This document shows, one piece after another, positions 1 to 13,000 of a stretch of DNA of 64,000 nt. The position numbers and the translations under genes were made by a program. The notes beneath the pieces were generated by a model. The model was not told the origin of the DNA. It saw only the letters and a list, made by a program, of their open reading frames with translations, and did no database searches. Within the stretch, counting starts at the first letter, position 1; every line of letters begins with the position of its first letter. Source of the DNA: Opisthorchis felineus (lineage: Eukaryota; Platyhelminthes; Trematoda; Opisthorchiida; Opisthorchiidae); NCBI GenBank assembly GCA_004794785.1, contig SJOL01000803.1, positions 2,551 through 66,550 on the forward strand, given 5' to 3'.

Positions 1-660
1 CGGTTATAGTGTCCATTTTCAAAAAAGGGGCTCGTAATGAGTATGGCAACCACAGGGGGATCAGCTTAACCCCGGTCGTAATGAGACTGTTGGCGTCACT
101 GGTGCTTGGTCGCCTTACGGCGGCTCGTGAAACACTGACTCGAGAGCAACAAGCGGGATTCTGGCCCGGTAGGGGTTGCGTTGACCAAATCTTCACACTC
201 CGTCAGGTGCTAGCACAACGCCATACGTACAGACGACCTACAATTTTGGTATTCCTGGATTTGCAAGTTGCATTCGACTCGGTGGGCCGGTCTGTTCTTC
301 TTGACACGCTTGCCCACTAAGGAACGTCCCGGAAGTTCGTGATCATCATCAAAGACAGCAACATCAGTGTTGACACTGATGCTTCACTGTCGTGAACATA
401 AGCTCCTTGTATTCCCAGACTTCCGGACGTGCGAGAGTATACGGCGAGCTCTCTAAAAGCTTCCGTACACAAAGTGGTGTCCGTCAGGGACGCCCACTCT
501 CTCCATTCCTATCTAACTTCGTGATCGATGAGATAATGAGACGAACGCTGGAAGGTCTCCGAAACCCCGGTGTTCAAATAGCCTCTGAAAAACGAGGGCT
601 ACAGGTGCGATGTGTAAGAAGCACTGGAAATGGTGGGAAAAATGGCACAGGTTAGAGTCG
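1..660 (+). mobile_element. LINE-A (RTE-like) reverse transcriptase fragment, cut by window edge
   Basis: Translation gives the reverse-transcriptase fingers and palm of an RTE-type LINE: an FKKGARNEYGNHRGISL block, a [18 protein letters not shown] block, and motif A as [13 protein letters not shown]. It then continues in another frame with SGVRQGRPLSPFL. The same family recurs at 29518, 41730 and 48827. The copy is broken by frameshifts and stops and ends near 660, before the YxDD block. A 48-bp insertion interrupts it at 343-390. It is a dead relic lying upstream of, or inside, the TPD52 gene. The family assignment rests on motif order, not on a database match. Confidence 0.85.
343..390 (-). 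mobile_element. 48-bp insertion of a LINE-A 3' tail (antisense) with 5-bp target duplication
   Basis: Other copies of this LINE read straight through from GTTTGTGA to ACATAA at this point. Here a 48-bp block is inserted, flanked by CGTGA at 338-342 and again at 391-395. The reverse complement of the block matches the LINE-A 3' end seen at about 59476-59510 and 49488-49530 (a GAAGCATCAGTGT-type sequence) and ends in GATGATGA. This is the footprint of an extremely 5'-truncated LINE insertion into an older LINE copy. The duplication is short, so the exact edges could shift by one or two bases. Confidence 0.7.
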
Positions 661-894
661 TTTTTTGTTATACGGTTTATATCTTGGTAACTGAACAACA
701 CTTAAACAGTGTCGTGGTTAACAAAAATCCAGTACTTGGTCGTCGTCTTCTCCTATTTTGACAAACGACATGCAAAAAAGTAAGAGATGTAAATGCCGTG
801 AGATAATTGTCTTGCCCCACTTTCTGTTACTTCCCTTTATCTTTCATATAGTGTAATAACTTGCTATCAGTTTTTATGCTTCGAACCTTCGTAG
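661..894. other. Non-coding stretch before TPD52 exon, presumed intron
   Basis: AT-rich sequence between the LINE-A relic and the first recognised TPD52 exon. A TAG at 892-894 is in frame just before the exon and forms the splice-acceptor AG. No other feature is visible. An upstream TPD52 exon was looked for here and not found. Confidence 0.4.
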
Positions 895-1043
895 CTCGAA
901 GAAGACATTCAGACGCTCAAACAGACTCTTGCGGCTAAACTACAACAGGCTAACGAATTGAAGAAGCGTCTCGGCTATACGACATTTGGCACCCTGCGGT
1001 ACGATATTGTTGAAACTTTCCACAAGATAGAAGATACGGACGC
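895..1043 (+). CDS. TPD52: TPD52 exon encoding the coiled coil
   Basis: The exon begins after the acceptor TAG (892-894) and ends at the donor GC|GTAAGTC, in phase 2. Its 49 full codons start [20 protein letters not shown] and continue with ELKKRLG, then [17 protein letters not shown]. This matches the family's heptad coiled coil and the conserved G-L-[ST]-x-x-x-L-K-like stretch after it. An in-frame TAG directly upstream forces the start to be a splice site. The polypyrimidine tract is modest (tcgaaccttcgtag). Confidence 0.85.
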
Positions 1044-4000
1044 GTAAGTCATTGTTAGTAGTCGTATTACTATCGCGTAAGAAGATTAATCTCCATACCT
1101 CTGACTGTGAATTATGTTTCCTGACTCGTAGCCAACGTGTTTTCATGTAGACCGTACAGCGCAGCGTTTGGAAAGTGTACAAACTCTTGAGGCTTCTCAT
1201 GGATTGGCATTGGCCATATTTGAACGCTTTCCTGAATAAATTTGTTCTCATGTAACGAATAATTAGGTAAAACGTCCCGCATGTTTGGTCGAGTTAAGAC
1301 AAAAATCTATAGACCACGTTTTTCGTCCTTATTTCCACTCTCAGTACCTGATATGGGAGTGTAAAGTTGCCGAGAAAACAAACCAAGGATTTACAGAACT
1401 GTGCACTGGAAAAAAAGGAAAAAAACAGTTGGCGAGATAAAAGTGTGGGGTAATCTCGTCATCAAGAATCATCCCGTTCCAGTCAACATTGGTAACGGAG
1501 GAACTAACCAGGAATTGTCATTCTTGGTCATCTATTTACTTGTAGGTAGGTGGTTACGGGATCGGTAGAGTGTGTTCACGTCACTCGTTTGAGCAGTTCT
1601 CTTTCAGTGCTGGTGGAATAAAGAGCGCTGGACTCGGGTTTCCCTCTCATGGGCGTTCGTCAGGGTAGAAAACAAACTTCCGGGGAACCCCAGTATACTC
1701 AACCTCCTGTGGGCGCATACGAGTACACAGGGAACTTTCGCCTGAGTTCACCACGCCAATTGGTGTAAGGCAAGGCTGCCCTCTCGCCTTTCCCCTTCAA
1801 CCTTCTTAGTGGTGTGCTACTTGAAATTTCCATCCTGCCTCTGAAACCTCGGGGGTCGAAAGGCTCCCGGGACACTCCCTCACAGACATTAAGTATGCGG
1901 ACGATCCTTCAAAAATGCAAACCATTTTAAATAACCTAAATAACTCTGACGGACGGTTTGGCATGCACTTCCCACCTGCCAAGTGTAAAGTACTGTTACA
2001 ACACTGGATGGGATCGACACAAACCTTATGCATACATACGGGCCAATCGACGTGGTAGACAAATTTGTTTACCTGGGCAGTTTCATATGTTCCGGAGGAC
2101 TGTCTGGAGATGACATTACTTCTCGAATTGGGAAGGCCAGGGCAGCTTTTGCCAACCTCCGACACCTATTGCATCGACATGAAGTCAGTTTGTCTGTCAA
2201 GGGCGGAGTTTACACTGCGGCAGTGCAATCCATACTGCTTTATGGGTCAGAGACTTTGCCTATACATGCAGAGGACATACAAAATCTATCAGTATTTGAC
2301 CATCGGTGTCTCCGAATCATTCGTCGGGTCTGGTGGGAACATCGGATTAGTAATACTGAAGTACGCAAGATATTCCTAGAAAGAAAGAACTCTCTCGCGA
2401 TAGTTGAATTACTCACGCTTCATAGATTACGCTGGTTGGGACATATACTCCGTATGCCAGAGGATCGCATACCTCGAGGAGCTCTTTTCGCTCAGCCCTA
2501 CGCTGGGTGGTGTCGACCGAGCGGTGGACAGCGTATGACCTGGCAACGCACCGGTAAACTGAGTCGGGTTGACAACTGCCGCCTCCCTGGATGGGGATCC
2601 CGGGACTCAACTCACTAGTGGTTTATGACACGAGCAGAAATGGCCCAATCGCGTCGTCAGTGACGCTCGTGCATCAAAGTTATTGCCTTCAATGCGTAGC
2701 TACCGAATTCCCGAACTAACTGAACATTCCGCCTCCTCCAAGGCTTGGCTGTATGTCCCACACTCCCACTTTCCGGTGATCGAATCTGTAGCAACTTGAA
2801 CCAGTGTGCCTGTGTGTAATAACGGTATTTTCCTCAGCTTAGTTCTCGGTCTGTGCCTCCCAAGCTAGCGCTCACGTCAAAACCAACCACCAAAGATACA
2901 CAAGGTATATTAACGCCCAAAACGAAGTCAAAACATTTGTACAGCGCTTCGTATATATAGTGTAAGCGGTGGCAACTTTCTGGAAATTCGGACGCCTTCT
3001 GGATGCGCCATTGGCAACCGGCATTTGGCCAATACTGCGTCATCATTGGCTGTTGGGTCCAGATCTTCGACCAATCACATCTCGGCTTGATGCCGGGGTG
3101 GCAAGCGTCCCGAAATTTTGGCCAATCTTGCGCGGGGTAGGCTTCTCGGCCGTAGCAGCACCTGACTGCGAGCGGTAAAGCGGGATCCGTGTGGAATTCC
3201 GCCTAACACCTCCCCCTTGAAGTTTGTTGACGTAGCTTCGAAGCCGCGGGTTCACTTGCAAGGGCCTCACTGGCTTGCGGATCCTGTCTGTCCAGCGTCG
3301 CGGTCGTAATCCGTGCTCAGGCTGGGCCTCCGACGAAGCAGCTGATGGATTTTCTGGGATGGTGCCGAGATCAAAAGTGTCCAGAAGCAACTCTAGACTC
3401 AACTCACTCTGTGCTGTGAGCGGGACCTGCGCCTCTGTCGGCCGGATTTGGTTTGTGTGCCGTATCCACTTGGCTGGGCCAACTTGAATCTCGTAGAGCA
3501 CTTTGCCGCGCCGGCGAAGAATGAGTCCTGGGATCCACGTAGGGTGTCTGCCGCTATAGTCACGAACCAACACTCTCTGACCTTCGCTGAAGGAGCGCGC
3601 AGTTGCTCCATGATGCCGGTTAAACTGTTCTTCCATTCTGGTGTTGCGGCGACTAGCCGGCCTTTTCTGTGGCCGGATAGTGTCATGCGGTGTCCGAACC
3701 TTCCTTCGGAGCAGTGCCTCTGCTGGTGACAGTCCACCAGGCGAGTTGGGGTTTGGAGTCGCTCGATATGCCAGCAGGAACCTTTGCAAAATCTCTTCCG
3801 TTGGTCCCTCCCCTCTGGACTTTTGAAGTGCCCGCTTCAGGGTGTCAACGAAGCGTTCCGCCTGGCCGTTCGACTGTGGATGAAACGGCGGCGAGCGGAC
3901 ATGTGTTATGCCATACTCCCGACAAAAGTTTGCGAACGCCGACGACGTAAACTGACTGCCGTTGTCGGATACGATAGTTTCTGGCGTTCCAAAGCGACTG

Positions 4001-7000
4001 AACAATCGTCGGAGTTCCAGGACTGTAGTGGCAGTTGTGGGGCTGTTCACCAGAAAAATTTCCGGCCATTTGCTGTAAGCGTCGACCACGACCAAAAAGT
4101 GTTGGCCACCCACTGGACCTGCATAATCGATGTGAAGTCGAGACCAGGGTTCGGTCGGTGGCGGCCACGAGCGTAGGTAGGTTTTTACGGGTGACTTGGA
4201 TGCTTCAGCGCACCGCAGGCAAGATTTTGAGACTTGCTCGATCTGGGAGTCCATCAAAGGCCAGTAGACGTAACTCCGAGCAAGGGCCTTCATCCTGTTT
4301 GTTCCCGGGTGCCCTTTATGAAACTGATTCAGGACAGCTGGTTGTAACTTCTTTGGGATGACAACGCGTTCGGAAAACAAGAGGCATCCATCGACTAGTG
4401 ATAGTGCATCACGCCGGTTAAAGTAAGATCTCAGTTCGTCTTTTGGACAGGTACGCGGCCACTGATTGCGGTGGTACTTAATGACTTGCTGCAGCACAGG
4501 GTCTTGATCGGTAGCCTGGCGGACCATGTCGGCGGTCACTGGGAGAATGCTAACCGCTTCGGATACTACGCGGTTAACCTCCGGTTCCAAGGCAATTGTT
4601 GCAACTACAGTATCTTCTGGTTCTGGCCTACTTGAATCAATGAGGCGCGACAGTGCGTCGGCTTGTCCGAGGCTGGTGGTGGACTGGTACTTTAGCTTGA
4701 AGTCATATCCCAGAAGCAGGGTAGCCCATCGCTGGAGGCGGTTGGCAGTATATGCCGGGATTCCTTTCTTCGAGCCAAACACAGCAAGGAGTGGCTTGTG
4801 ATCGGTCAGTAGGGTGAACTGACGGCCGTAGAGCATTTTATGAAACTTCTTAACGGCAAACACGATCGCCAAAGCTTCCTTTTCTATCTGACTGTAGTTC
4901 CGCTCGGCTGATGTCAGGGATCTGGCCGCATGAGCAATGGCTTTCTGGCTGCTATCTGGAAATACATGTGAAATCACTGCGCCAATTCCATAGTTCGAGG
5001 CATCCGACGCCACAACGATTTCCAGCGATGGATCGTAGTGTGTGAGTAGCAAATCGGAACTTAGCATGGACTTGACAGAGTCAAAGGCGCGTTGGCATTC
5101 TTCTGACCATGTCCACTTGTGGTCCTTGGTAAGTAGCTGGTTTAGTGGGCCTCGGAAGCGATGCATGGCAGGCAGAAACGAACTGTAATGACTTACGAGA
5201 CCGAGGAAAGACCTAAGGGACGTCACGTCTGTGGGTGCTGGCATACGTTTGATAGCTTCGATGTTCTCCGGGTCTGGTCGGCGGCCATGTTGGTCAATGA
5301 TAAAACCAAGGTACTTTATCGACTGCATGAAGAAATTGCACTTTTCTCGGCGCACTCTGAAGCCATATTCTTGAATGCGACCAAGCACGTAATCAAGGCG
5401 CTGCCATAATTCGTGGGGGCTGGAACCCATGACAATGAGATCGTCCAAATAGACAGCAACGCCGGGAGCATCCTTCAGCATAGTATCCATGATCTGCTGA
5501 AATATGGCTGGGGCTGTTTTGACACCAAATGGCAGTCGGGTATACTGGAACAGACCGCGGTGCGTATTGATCGTCAGAAGTTCTCGGGATTCTTCCTCAA
5601 CTTCAACCTGCAGGTAAGCATCGGCCAAGTCAATCTTCGCGAAACATTTACCCCCATTCAATTTCGCGAACAAATCGTCTGGAAGAGGCAGAGGGTATTG
5701 GTGGGTATCCAGTGCAGCATTGAGACCAGTAGAGAAATCTGCACACAACCGGATGGTCCCGTTAGCCTTCTTCACCAACACGATCGGTGCGGCCCATGCG
5801 GAGTAGTTGGTCGGTTGGAGAACACCAGCCTTCTGTAGACGGTCCAGTTCCTGGTCAACGATAGGTAAGGCTGCATATGGTACTGGGCGTTTAGGCCTGA
5901 AAACTGGTTTGGCATTGGGGAGGAGGCACAGTCTGGCTCTTGCTTTTGTGCACCTTCCAAGCTCGTCGGCGAATATAGACGCATAGCGTTGTAGGAGGTC
6001 CTCAAGTGAACGCTTCGCAACGTGAGTTGGTTTGAGGGCACCTCGGGTGGCTGCGTGCGTGAGGCTGCAAATAGAATTAATTGGCTTCTCCAGCAGATTC
6101 AGCTTTTCGATCCAATCCAGCCCCATGAGATCAAGTTTGGGGCATGACGTCAGGTAGCACGTGGCTTGTGCCGTCGAGCCATTGAAGCTAATGGAGCAGT
6201 CAACCTCGCCAGTCAACTTCAGTTTACCACCAGAAGCATTACGGGCCCAATGTTCGGTCGGTTTCACATGAGGCTTACCAATTCGTTTCCATGTTCGTTC
6301 ACTGAGCAGTGTGATGTCGGAGCCCGTATCAAGCTGCAAACGAACTGGGATGTTGTTGATACGAACCGTCACGAACTTCCTTCGGCAAGCAAAATCAACT
6401 TTGAATGTCGCCGTCACCGAGTTGGACCGCGATTTGTGGGCCGCACGGTGGTGTGCGGGTGGCTGCGACCTCTGAGATCGACATAAATCTTCTTTGTGGC
6501 CACGACGATGACATCTGGCACATTTATGACGCCTAAACCGGCAATAACGAGCAAAATGCCACTCACCGCAATGCCAGCAACTTGTGGGAGGTTTGCTCTG
6601 TTTTCGATCGGGCTTGTTGTCAGATTTCTTTGGCGCGCTGGAGTTAATTGCGTGTACACAGCTGCTTGAAGTCACAGGTGACTGGCCGATCATAGCCGTG
6701 TCGTGCTTCAGGTTGATGAGGCGTTGACATTCAGTGGTGAGGCTCTGCAACGTCATTTCAGAATCCTGTTCAATTCTGTTAAGCAGCCGGGTCCTGATGT
6801 CAGCATCTTGGGACGACTGGAGACCGGATACAAAAATGAGGCACTTAAACTGATTCTCCGTCATTGAGCTGAGCTTGAAGCGCTCGCATTCCCGATTGAC
6901 AACACCGGCAAACGTGATGAAATCATCATCTTTTTTCTTGACCAGCTTTAGGCATTGGTAACGGATATTGAACAGTGATGTTTGATCGCCAAATATCTGA

Positions 7001-10000
7001 GACAGTGTTCTGACCGTTTCATCAAAGCTGAGGTCGCGGGGCAGCTTGGGGAGAATGAAATTTGTGTACCGTTCATGTTCCGATGTGCCGAGTTTTCGCA
7101 GCAATAATAGTCATACGAACAGCTCCACAGCACAAGCGAATTCGCTTGGTTGTGAGGTTGTAATAGGAGGTAGAAAGAGTGCTGCACAAAAGAAACCTTC
7201 ACTGCGTGCGTTGGTGAAATTGGCAAAATAGGTGGTTACAGCGAGTTGGACGCTGTAAAATATATTTCCATGTACTAAACTTCACTTAATCTGCCCCTTA
7301 AAGAGAATTCCCTACTTTATGGAGAAAGTAAAATTGTAGAACAGTGTTTGTTGTGAATCGTTTTTGTCATCCGTCTCTCTAGAATATAAAATTCCGATTG
7401 TCCAGCTGACTAGACAGACACGGAACCACTGCATGGACTGCGGCGTTTCCACCGAGCAGTGACCACTGATTGAAAAGGACACCCTATTCTGATCTAGTTT
7501 TACTGGGTCGCAGCAACCCGCTATCGATCGACAGTTAGTTCCCCTCGAAAATGCGGCGTGCTGTTGATAACGCCCTATGTTCTTATAAAGAAGTGGTAGG
7601 ACAGTGGTAAACTTCGACTTCATGTTATACGGACCGGGTAACTGCTGTTTCAGCTTACTCCGCATCAGTGCGCTATTTTCACTTTTAATGAGTAAATGAC
7701 TTTGAGCCTTAATTAGCAGGTAAAGGGTGGAATATCCGACAATGGTACCATATATGCAGCGTATCGATGGCAGTACTGATGAAATCTCTGAATTATCTTA
7801 TTTTTTATGTTCGTACGAAAATTCAACAGTTTAGCGGTTATGGGTTTGAAAATATCCACAGTAAAGACGAAGTGGACCGACCTGACCGAACTGAAACACC
7901 CACCAAGTCATTAGTAATGTGCTAATGCTCGTATTCTATTCGTTCAACTTGTGTGAAACCACCGCAATAGAGTTCAGAAATGACCGAATAGTGAAGCAAA
8001 CAGGCCTGGATATATTGGTTGTTGTTTGAGACTAAAGGCAAGTCACTGTAAGTGGTCAGGTGCAGAGAGGACAGTACTCAGCACTCCTACCAACGTAGTG
8101 TTCGCCGCTCAGTCTATGATGTAAATCTCGTAATGGCCCCTATAAACAGACCAGCTCGTAGTCTTACATAGCTGTGTAAACCATGGGATCTATTAGCGAC
8201 ATACTCATTTGCATACAAATTTGGTTTTGACGGGGGACTCACCTGGAACCCAGCTGAATCTCTCGTTTATGATGTTTTCCCCGTGATACACGGGTAATAC
8301 CACTGCACCCACCTCCAAGTATATTTCAGTGCAATTTGTTTAACTAGTATTGTGTTTTCTTAAGCTGGAGTCAAACTACCCACTATGCGTTAAACGTCAC
8401 ACTAGGGATAACCCCGAAAGGCACTTCACAAGGTCACATATGAGTAGTCGGGATTCATACGGTGCTGACCGTCTGTCGGGTATGATTAGGAAATCAGCTC
8501 ACTTTTCCAAGATTGTTGCCAACGTACTATTCCTTCGAATTCGGTGTGTATGGGCACCTTAAACAGAGCCAGAGCCTTCGAAATTTCTCAGTCTTTTGGT
8601 CGGGAATAATTGTTTGCTATTTTTAGAGGTGAACATTTCGTGGAGCACTGCGTTCACTTTGGGTTGTCCTCAGTAGTTTGATTGGAGGAAATTCTGTGAA
8701 CGTCTCTGGTTTTTTACCGGTAGTCTATCAGCTATACCGAAGCTGCGTAATGGTACAACCGTACCCACCACTTTCAAGTTCGGCTGTTTCTGCTGCGTTC
8801 AGCACGGATAGGTACAGTAGTGGGAACCTTATCCGTCACCGGAACTTGTGGTGTTTGACAGTTTAACGAAACTTTTGAGTAGCACGAAGCTTTCTTCCTG
8901 AAGGAATGCACTGGTGCGCGCAGGTGATGACAACGGTTTTACCGTTATTTGGGTTCTGGTTTATAGTCTCAGTAGTCGTCTCACCAACTAGGGCTCACCT
9001 TAAAAACATTTTCATACTTCAGTGGATGATATATTTTTAACTTCACGCTGTATGCGCCTGATTAATTCCATGTTCTTACGTATCATTTGATAGAGGGGGA
9101 AATTTGCACCTAAACCTGGAACGTTTTCTAACACGGCGAATTTTGAGCGATCTCAGCATGGGATCCACGTGGTAAAGTTGTTAGTGTTGTATATCACAAC
9201 TTGGATTGTCTGACTTCAGATTTTTGGGTAATCATACTTCAAGCTTAAATCCGTCGGCCAAGTAATAAAGCATCATCATAGCACGTCAGTGTAGAACACC
9301 GATTAGTCTTACCATGAAAAAAAGATTGAAGAACATAGGGAATGGACCCAGTGCTAGCTAACCACAAGCTCTCCGAGGTGTCCACTCTTTCAAACACTCA
9401 TTCACTTTGGATAGAAACTGACGACATCATTTTGGACATCGTTTAGGAGCCATATCTTGCATTGCCTCCAGTCAAACACAGGTATTTTTACGCGGAACCT
9501 ATAGTAGAAGACGGTGCACAATGACATGGGGCAAGATGGCTCAGTGGTTGGAGCGCGAATTTACTGGCCGGGAGGTCCGTGGTTCGAACCCGACCTCTAC
9601 CTCTCGACTTCCCCTGTCTAGGCTTGGGTAACCTGGCAGTATCTCAGCCCTCATGCTTTCTTCTGGTGGTATGGCAGTTAGGCATCGAAAGGGTGCTACA
9701 ACTAAACGATTTTATTTTCACAGTGGTATAACCCAGACTTTTCGTAGTCGCTTTCATACCCTTTTGTCAAGTGAGAGATTGCTCACTCCTCTGCCTGCGT
9801 TACCCTGAGTAAGACATGGAAAGTAGCTATCCTTCGGTTGGCTATGATCCGGCACGAACAATACGTCTAAACCACCACTTTTTATACTGCTAGACACATT
9901 GTTTAAACGAGTACTCGTTTTCTGATTGTCTCGTTGAGAGCCATAGTTCTGGGACAAGGGTTATCGAAGAACGTTTCAGTCCCGCTCTTCACACAGAGGC

Positions 10001-13000
10001 CGCTCCTCTGTCGTACAACATACATTCGGTGTTGGACAGTTCATACTGTTGTCTGGGAGAGATATCACCGCTCAGCCTGTAGGAGTCTTACGCTGTTCAC
10101 CACGCCAAGTCCCTGATTAGGTTACCGGTCTTTATGCAGCTGGAAGAACGCGTCGTAGGGTGAAGAGCGGATCGACAAGAAAGATTTTCATCCGGAATTC
10201 CACTTCCCGATGTTGCACTCCTGTTTGCACTTTTTTTGCACGGGATCTCATGGCGTAGGTGTCCGCCTTCCCTGTAGTATTGTTCTCGTCGGTTGAAAAA
10301 ATCCACCCCTTGAATATTCACAACTGGTGTTGCCTTAGTTGTCCCAAATTAGCGAACGCGATAGGCATGTTAGAGATTTATGCATCGATCTCATATTACA
10401 GTTGGAGGTAACACATCTTTCAAAATACGTGAAACCTTCCACAGCCTCAAGTAAGTAGTGTGTAGGGTGACTGGATGTTATGGAGTGTGTATGATCTTAT
10501 ACTGCTTAGATGCACGGTGCATGCCAAAGGATGGGATAACCCCTGCTTGTCCATCCAAAACACCTTTTCAAGGACTAGGTCAGTGTTATCTGCCTGTTCC
10601 AGGTCGACGTAGGTTTCATCCGCAACTGCATAAACAGCGTGGTTTTGAAGATTTTCCAGCGTTTACATCATTTTCTCGATCCCAGAACTGATTGAAAAAA
10701 AAATCGTTCCGCTGTAGCACCCTTTCGGTGCCTAACTGCCATGCTACCAGAAGGAAGCACGAGGGCTGGGATACTGCCAGGTTGCCCAAGCCTAGACAGG
10801 GGAAGTCGAGAGGCAGAGGTCGGGTTCGAACCATGAACCTTGCGGTCAGTAAATTCGTGCTCTAACCACTTCGGTCATCTTGGAAAAGGGGAGGGTGGAA
10901 TCTATGTCGTAAGCTCTTGCTTCATACCGTAGTTTATTTACCACGTTCACAAGCTTCCTCGACTGTGATCAACATAACCTCGACCAGGCCGAATTACCGC
11001 TTGCTGCCCTCAAGTCAGGGCCACCATACCGCGACGAAAGACTAGTCATATTAACAGCCTCATTGCAGCACAATTCAAGCTGGTTCCGTGTGATTGCCGA
11101 ATTGCTGGTCCTTTTTGTGAAATTCAGCACTTCTGTCAATTCCCCTCAGTTGTGTTGGACGGTATTCTTCTCATATACAGATGTGTAAGTCAGGCAAACG
11201 CTGAATTCCGATCCTTGAGTGGTGCGAGTGATAGATTGTCTGGATGATGATTGAGAGGAGGATAACTTGTCAGTTCGTTGGGGATTCCAGATTAACCGCC
11301 CAGTGTTGTAATGCGTTTCGAGAATCCGAATTAATAGTAGCAGGTGGCGACGGGAATCATTGCTTGACCAAACGATCGAAGCCCGCTTCTTTGCTATGGA
11401 TGGTCGAGCCAATTTGGTCCTTGATGGTTTCACTCACAACAGGCTTGCAGGAACCTGTCGCATGGATTAACTGAAGTAATCTTCGCATGTACACGGCATT
11501 CTTCGCACTCTCTTCCACGTCCACCAGACTTCTCAGCCAGTCACTCGACGTATGATAGTTCACCGGTTGAATTGTATTCGGGACCAGCGGAATCGTTTCC
11601 CCGAGATTCGAATAATACCACTGTTCCGTCTGATATCCAATGCCTGCGTGAAACTGACCGTATCTTGCCACAGATGGAACTCCCATCACTATGCAAAAAT
11701 AGGGCGATCGCTTTCCAGTGAGAATCGATATCCGATTTGGATACTTCAGTATCTGGGAGGGTGCCGTTCGCACAGGCCCAAAAATATGAAGAAAAGCAGC
11801 ACAAGTATTCCAAAGGATGCTTGAGTCATGCTGTCGATATGATCGATTTGGGTTCATTGGTGCCTCGATGTTCGGCATTGTTATCAGTTTATCCCAAATG
11901 ACCAGAGACCAGCCACCGATTATTCTACGCAGGTGTTGTAATTAACTGCGACCCCCGCTCCAGTGCCTAAGTGTCGGATAAAGACTCACCAACAAAGAAC
12001 ACAGCAGCTTTATTGCGAACAAGCGAGTGCGAAAATTATAATGAGCATCGCGGTATTTAAAGAGCATTTTTGACCTTGAATCCAGGCTGTCCAAATGGCG
12101 TTGGCTGATTGATTGACGTTGCTTCTATGACATGCCCGCAAACTCGAGCATCATCAGCCGTTACTGAATTGATTGCTTGAGGGTCCAATTGGAAACTGGA
12201 TTTTCTGGTCCGGATGCTCGACGGCTTCCCTACCGCGATTGTGGTGGAGTCTGGGGACCTCAATAAGTTTATGACATTCTGGGGTTATTTTCAGGAGTCT
12301 GGCTTTCCTGGCAGCACGTGTATAATTATGGTCGAATGCTGTGTTCACCAGTAACAACAATACCGGCTTTGGGAACCGGCACGTCACTGCTCTGTCACCA
12401 TTTCAATTTTTCAAATAAATGCTTTGGGTAAAAGGAGGAGGGGCTCCGGTTCCAGTGTACCTTAATCATCCAAGATGTTTACACTTCTGTCGAACAATAC
12501 CGAGTCGTGTGGGGGCGAGATGGCTCAGTGGTTAGAACGCGAATTTACTGACCATAAGGTCCGTGGTTCGAACCCGACCTCTGCTTCTCGGCTTCCCCTG
12601 TCTAGGCTTGGGCAACCTGGCAGTACCCCAACCCTTGTGCTTCCTTTGGGTGGCATGGCAGCTAGGCCTTGACAGGGTGTTACAGCTGAACGATTACCTT
12701 TCATCTTACCGAGTCGTATTTGGACAGTAATAGAGCCAATTTGGTTCGTATGCGGTTCAGCAGTTGGTTAACCAGGGATACAGAGCAATATTGCCGTACT
12801 TTGTTCTCAACAGGTACAAACAAACATCAGAATTTCTGGGAAAAGCAAAGGAGAAGACCGCCGCGGTTGCTCAAGAGGCACGGGAAAAAGTGGATTCCAC
12901 CTTAACTGCCATCAAGTAGGTTCGATATCACTTTGGCAGTAACATTGCCTTTTTTGCAGAAACTCTGATGCGATGAAAACACTCACTGAGAAAGTGGGTT

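Noticed and set aside
9528..9600. tRNA gene suggested by A- and B-box-like sequences
   Set aside because: The same head recurs seven times with a long common body and target duplications, so it is a SINE, and the tRNA fold is not complete.
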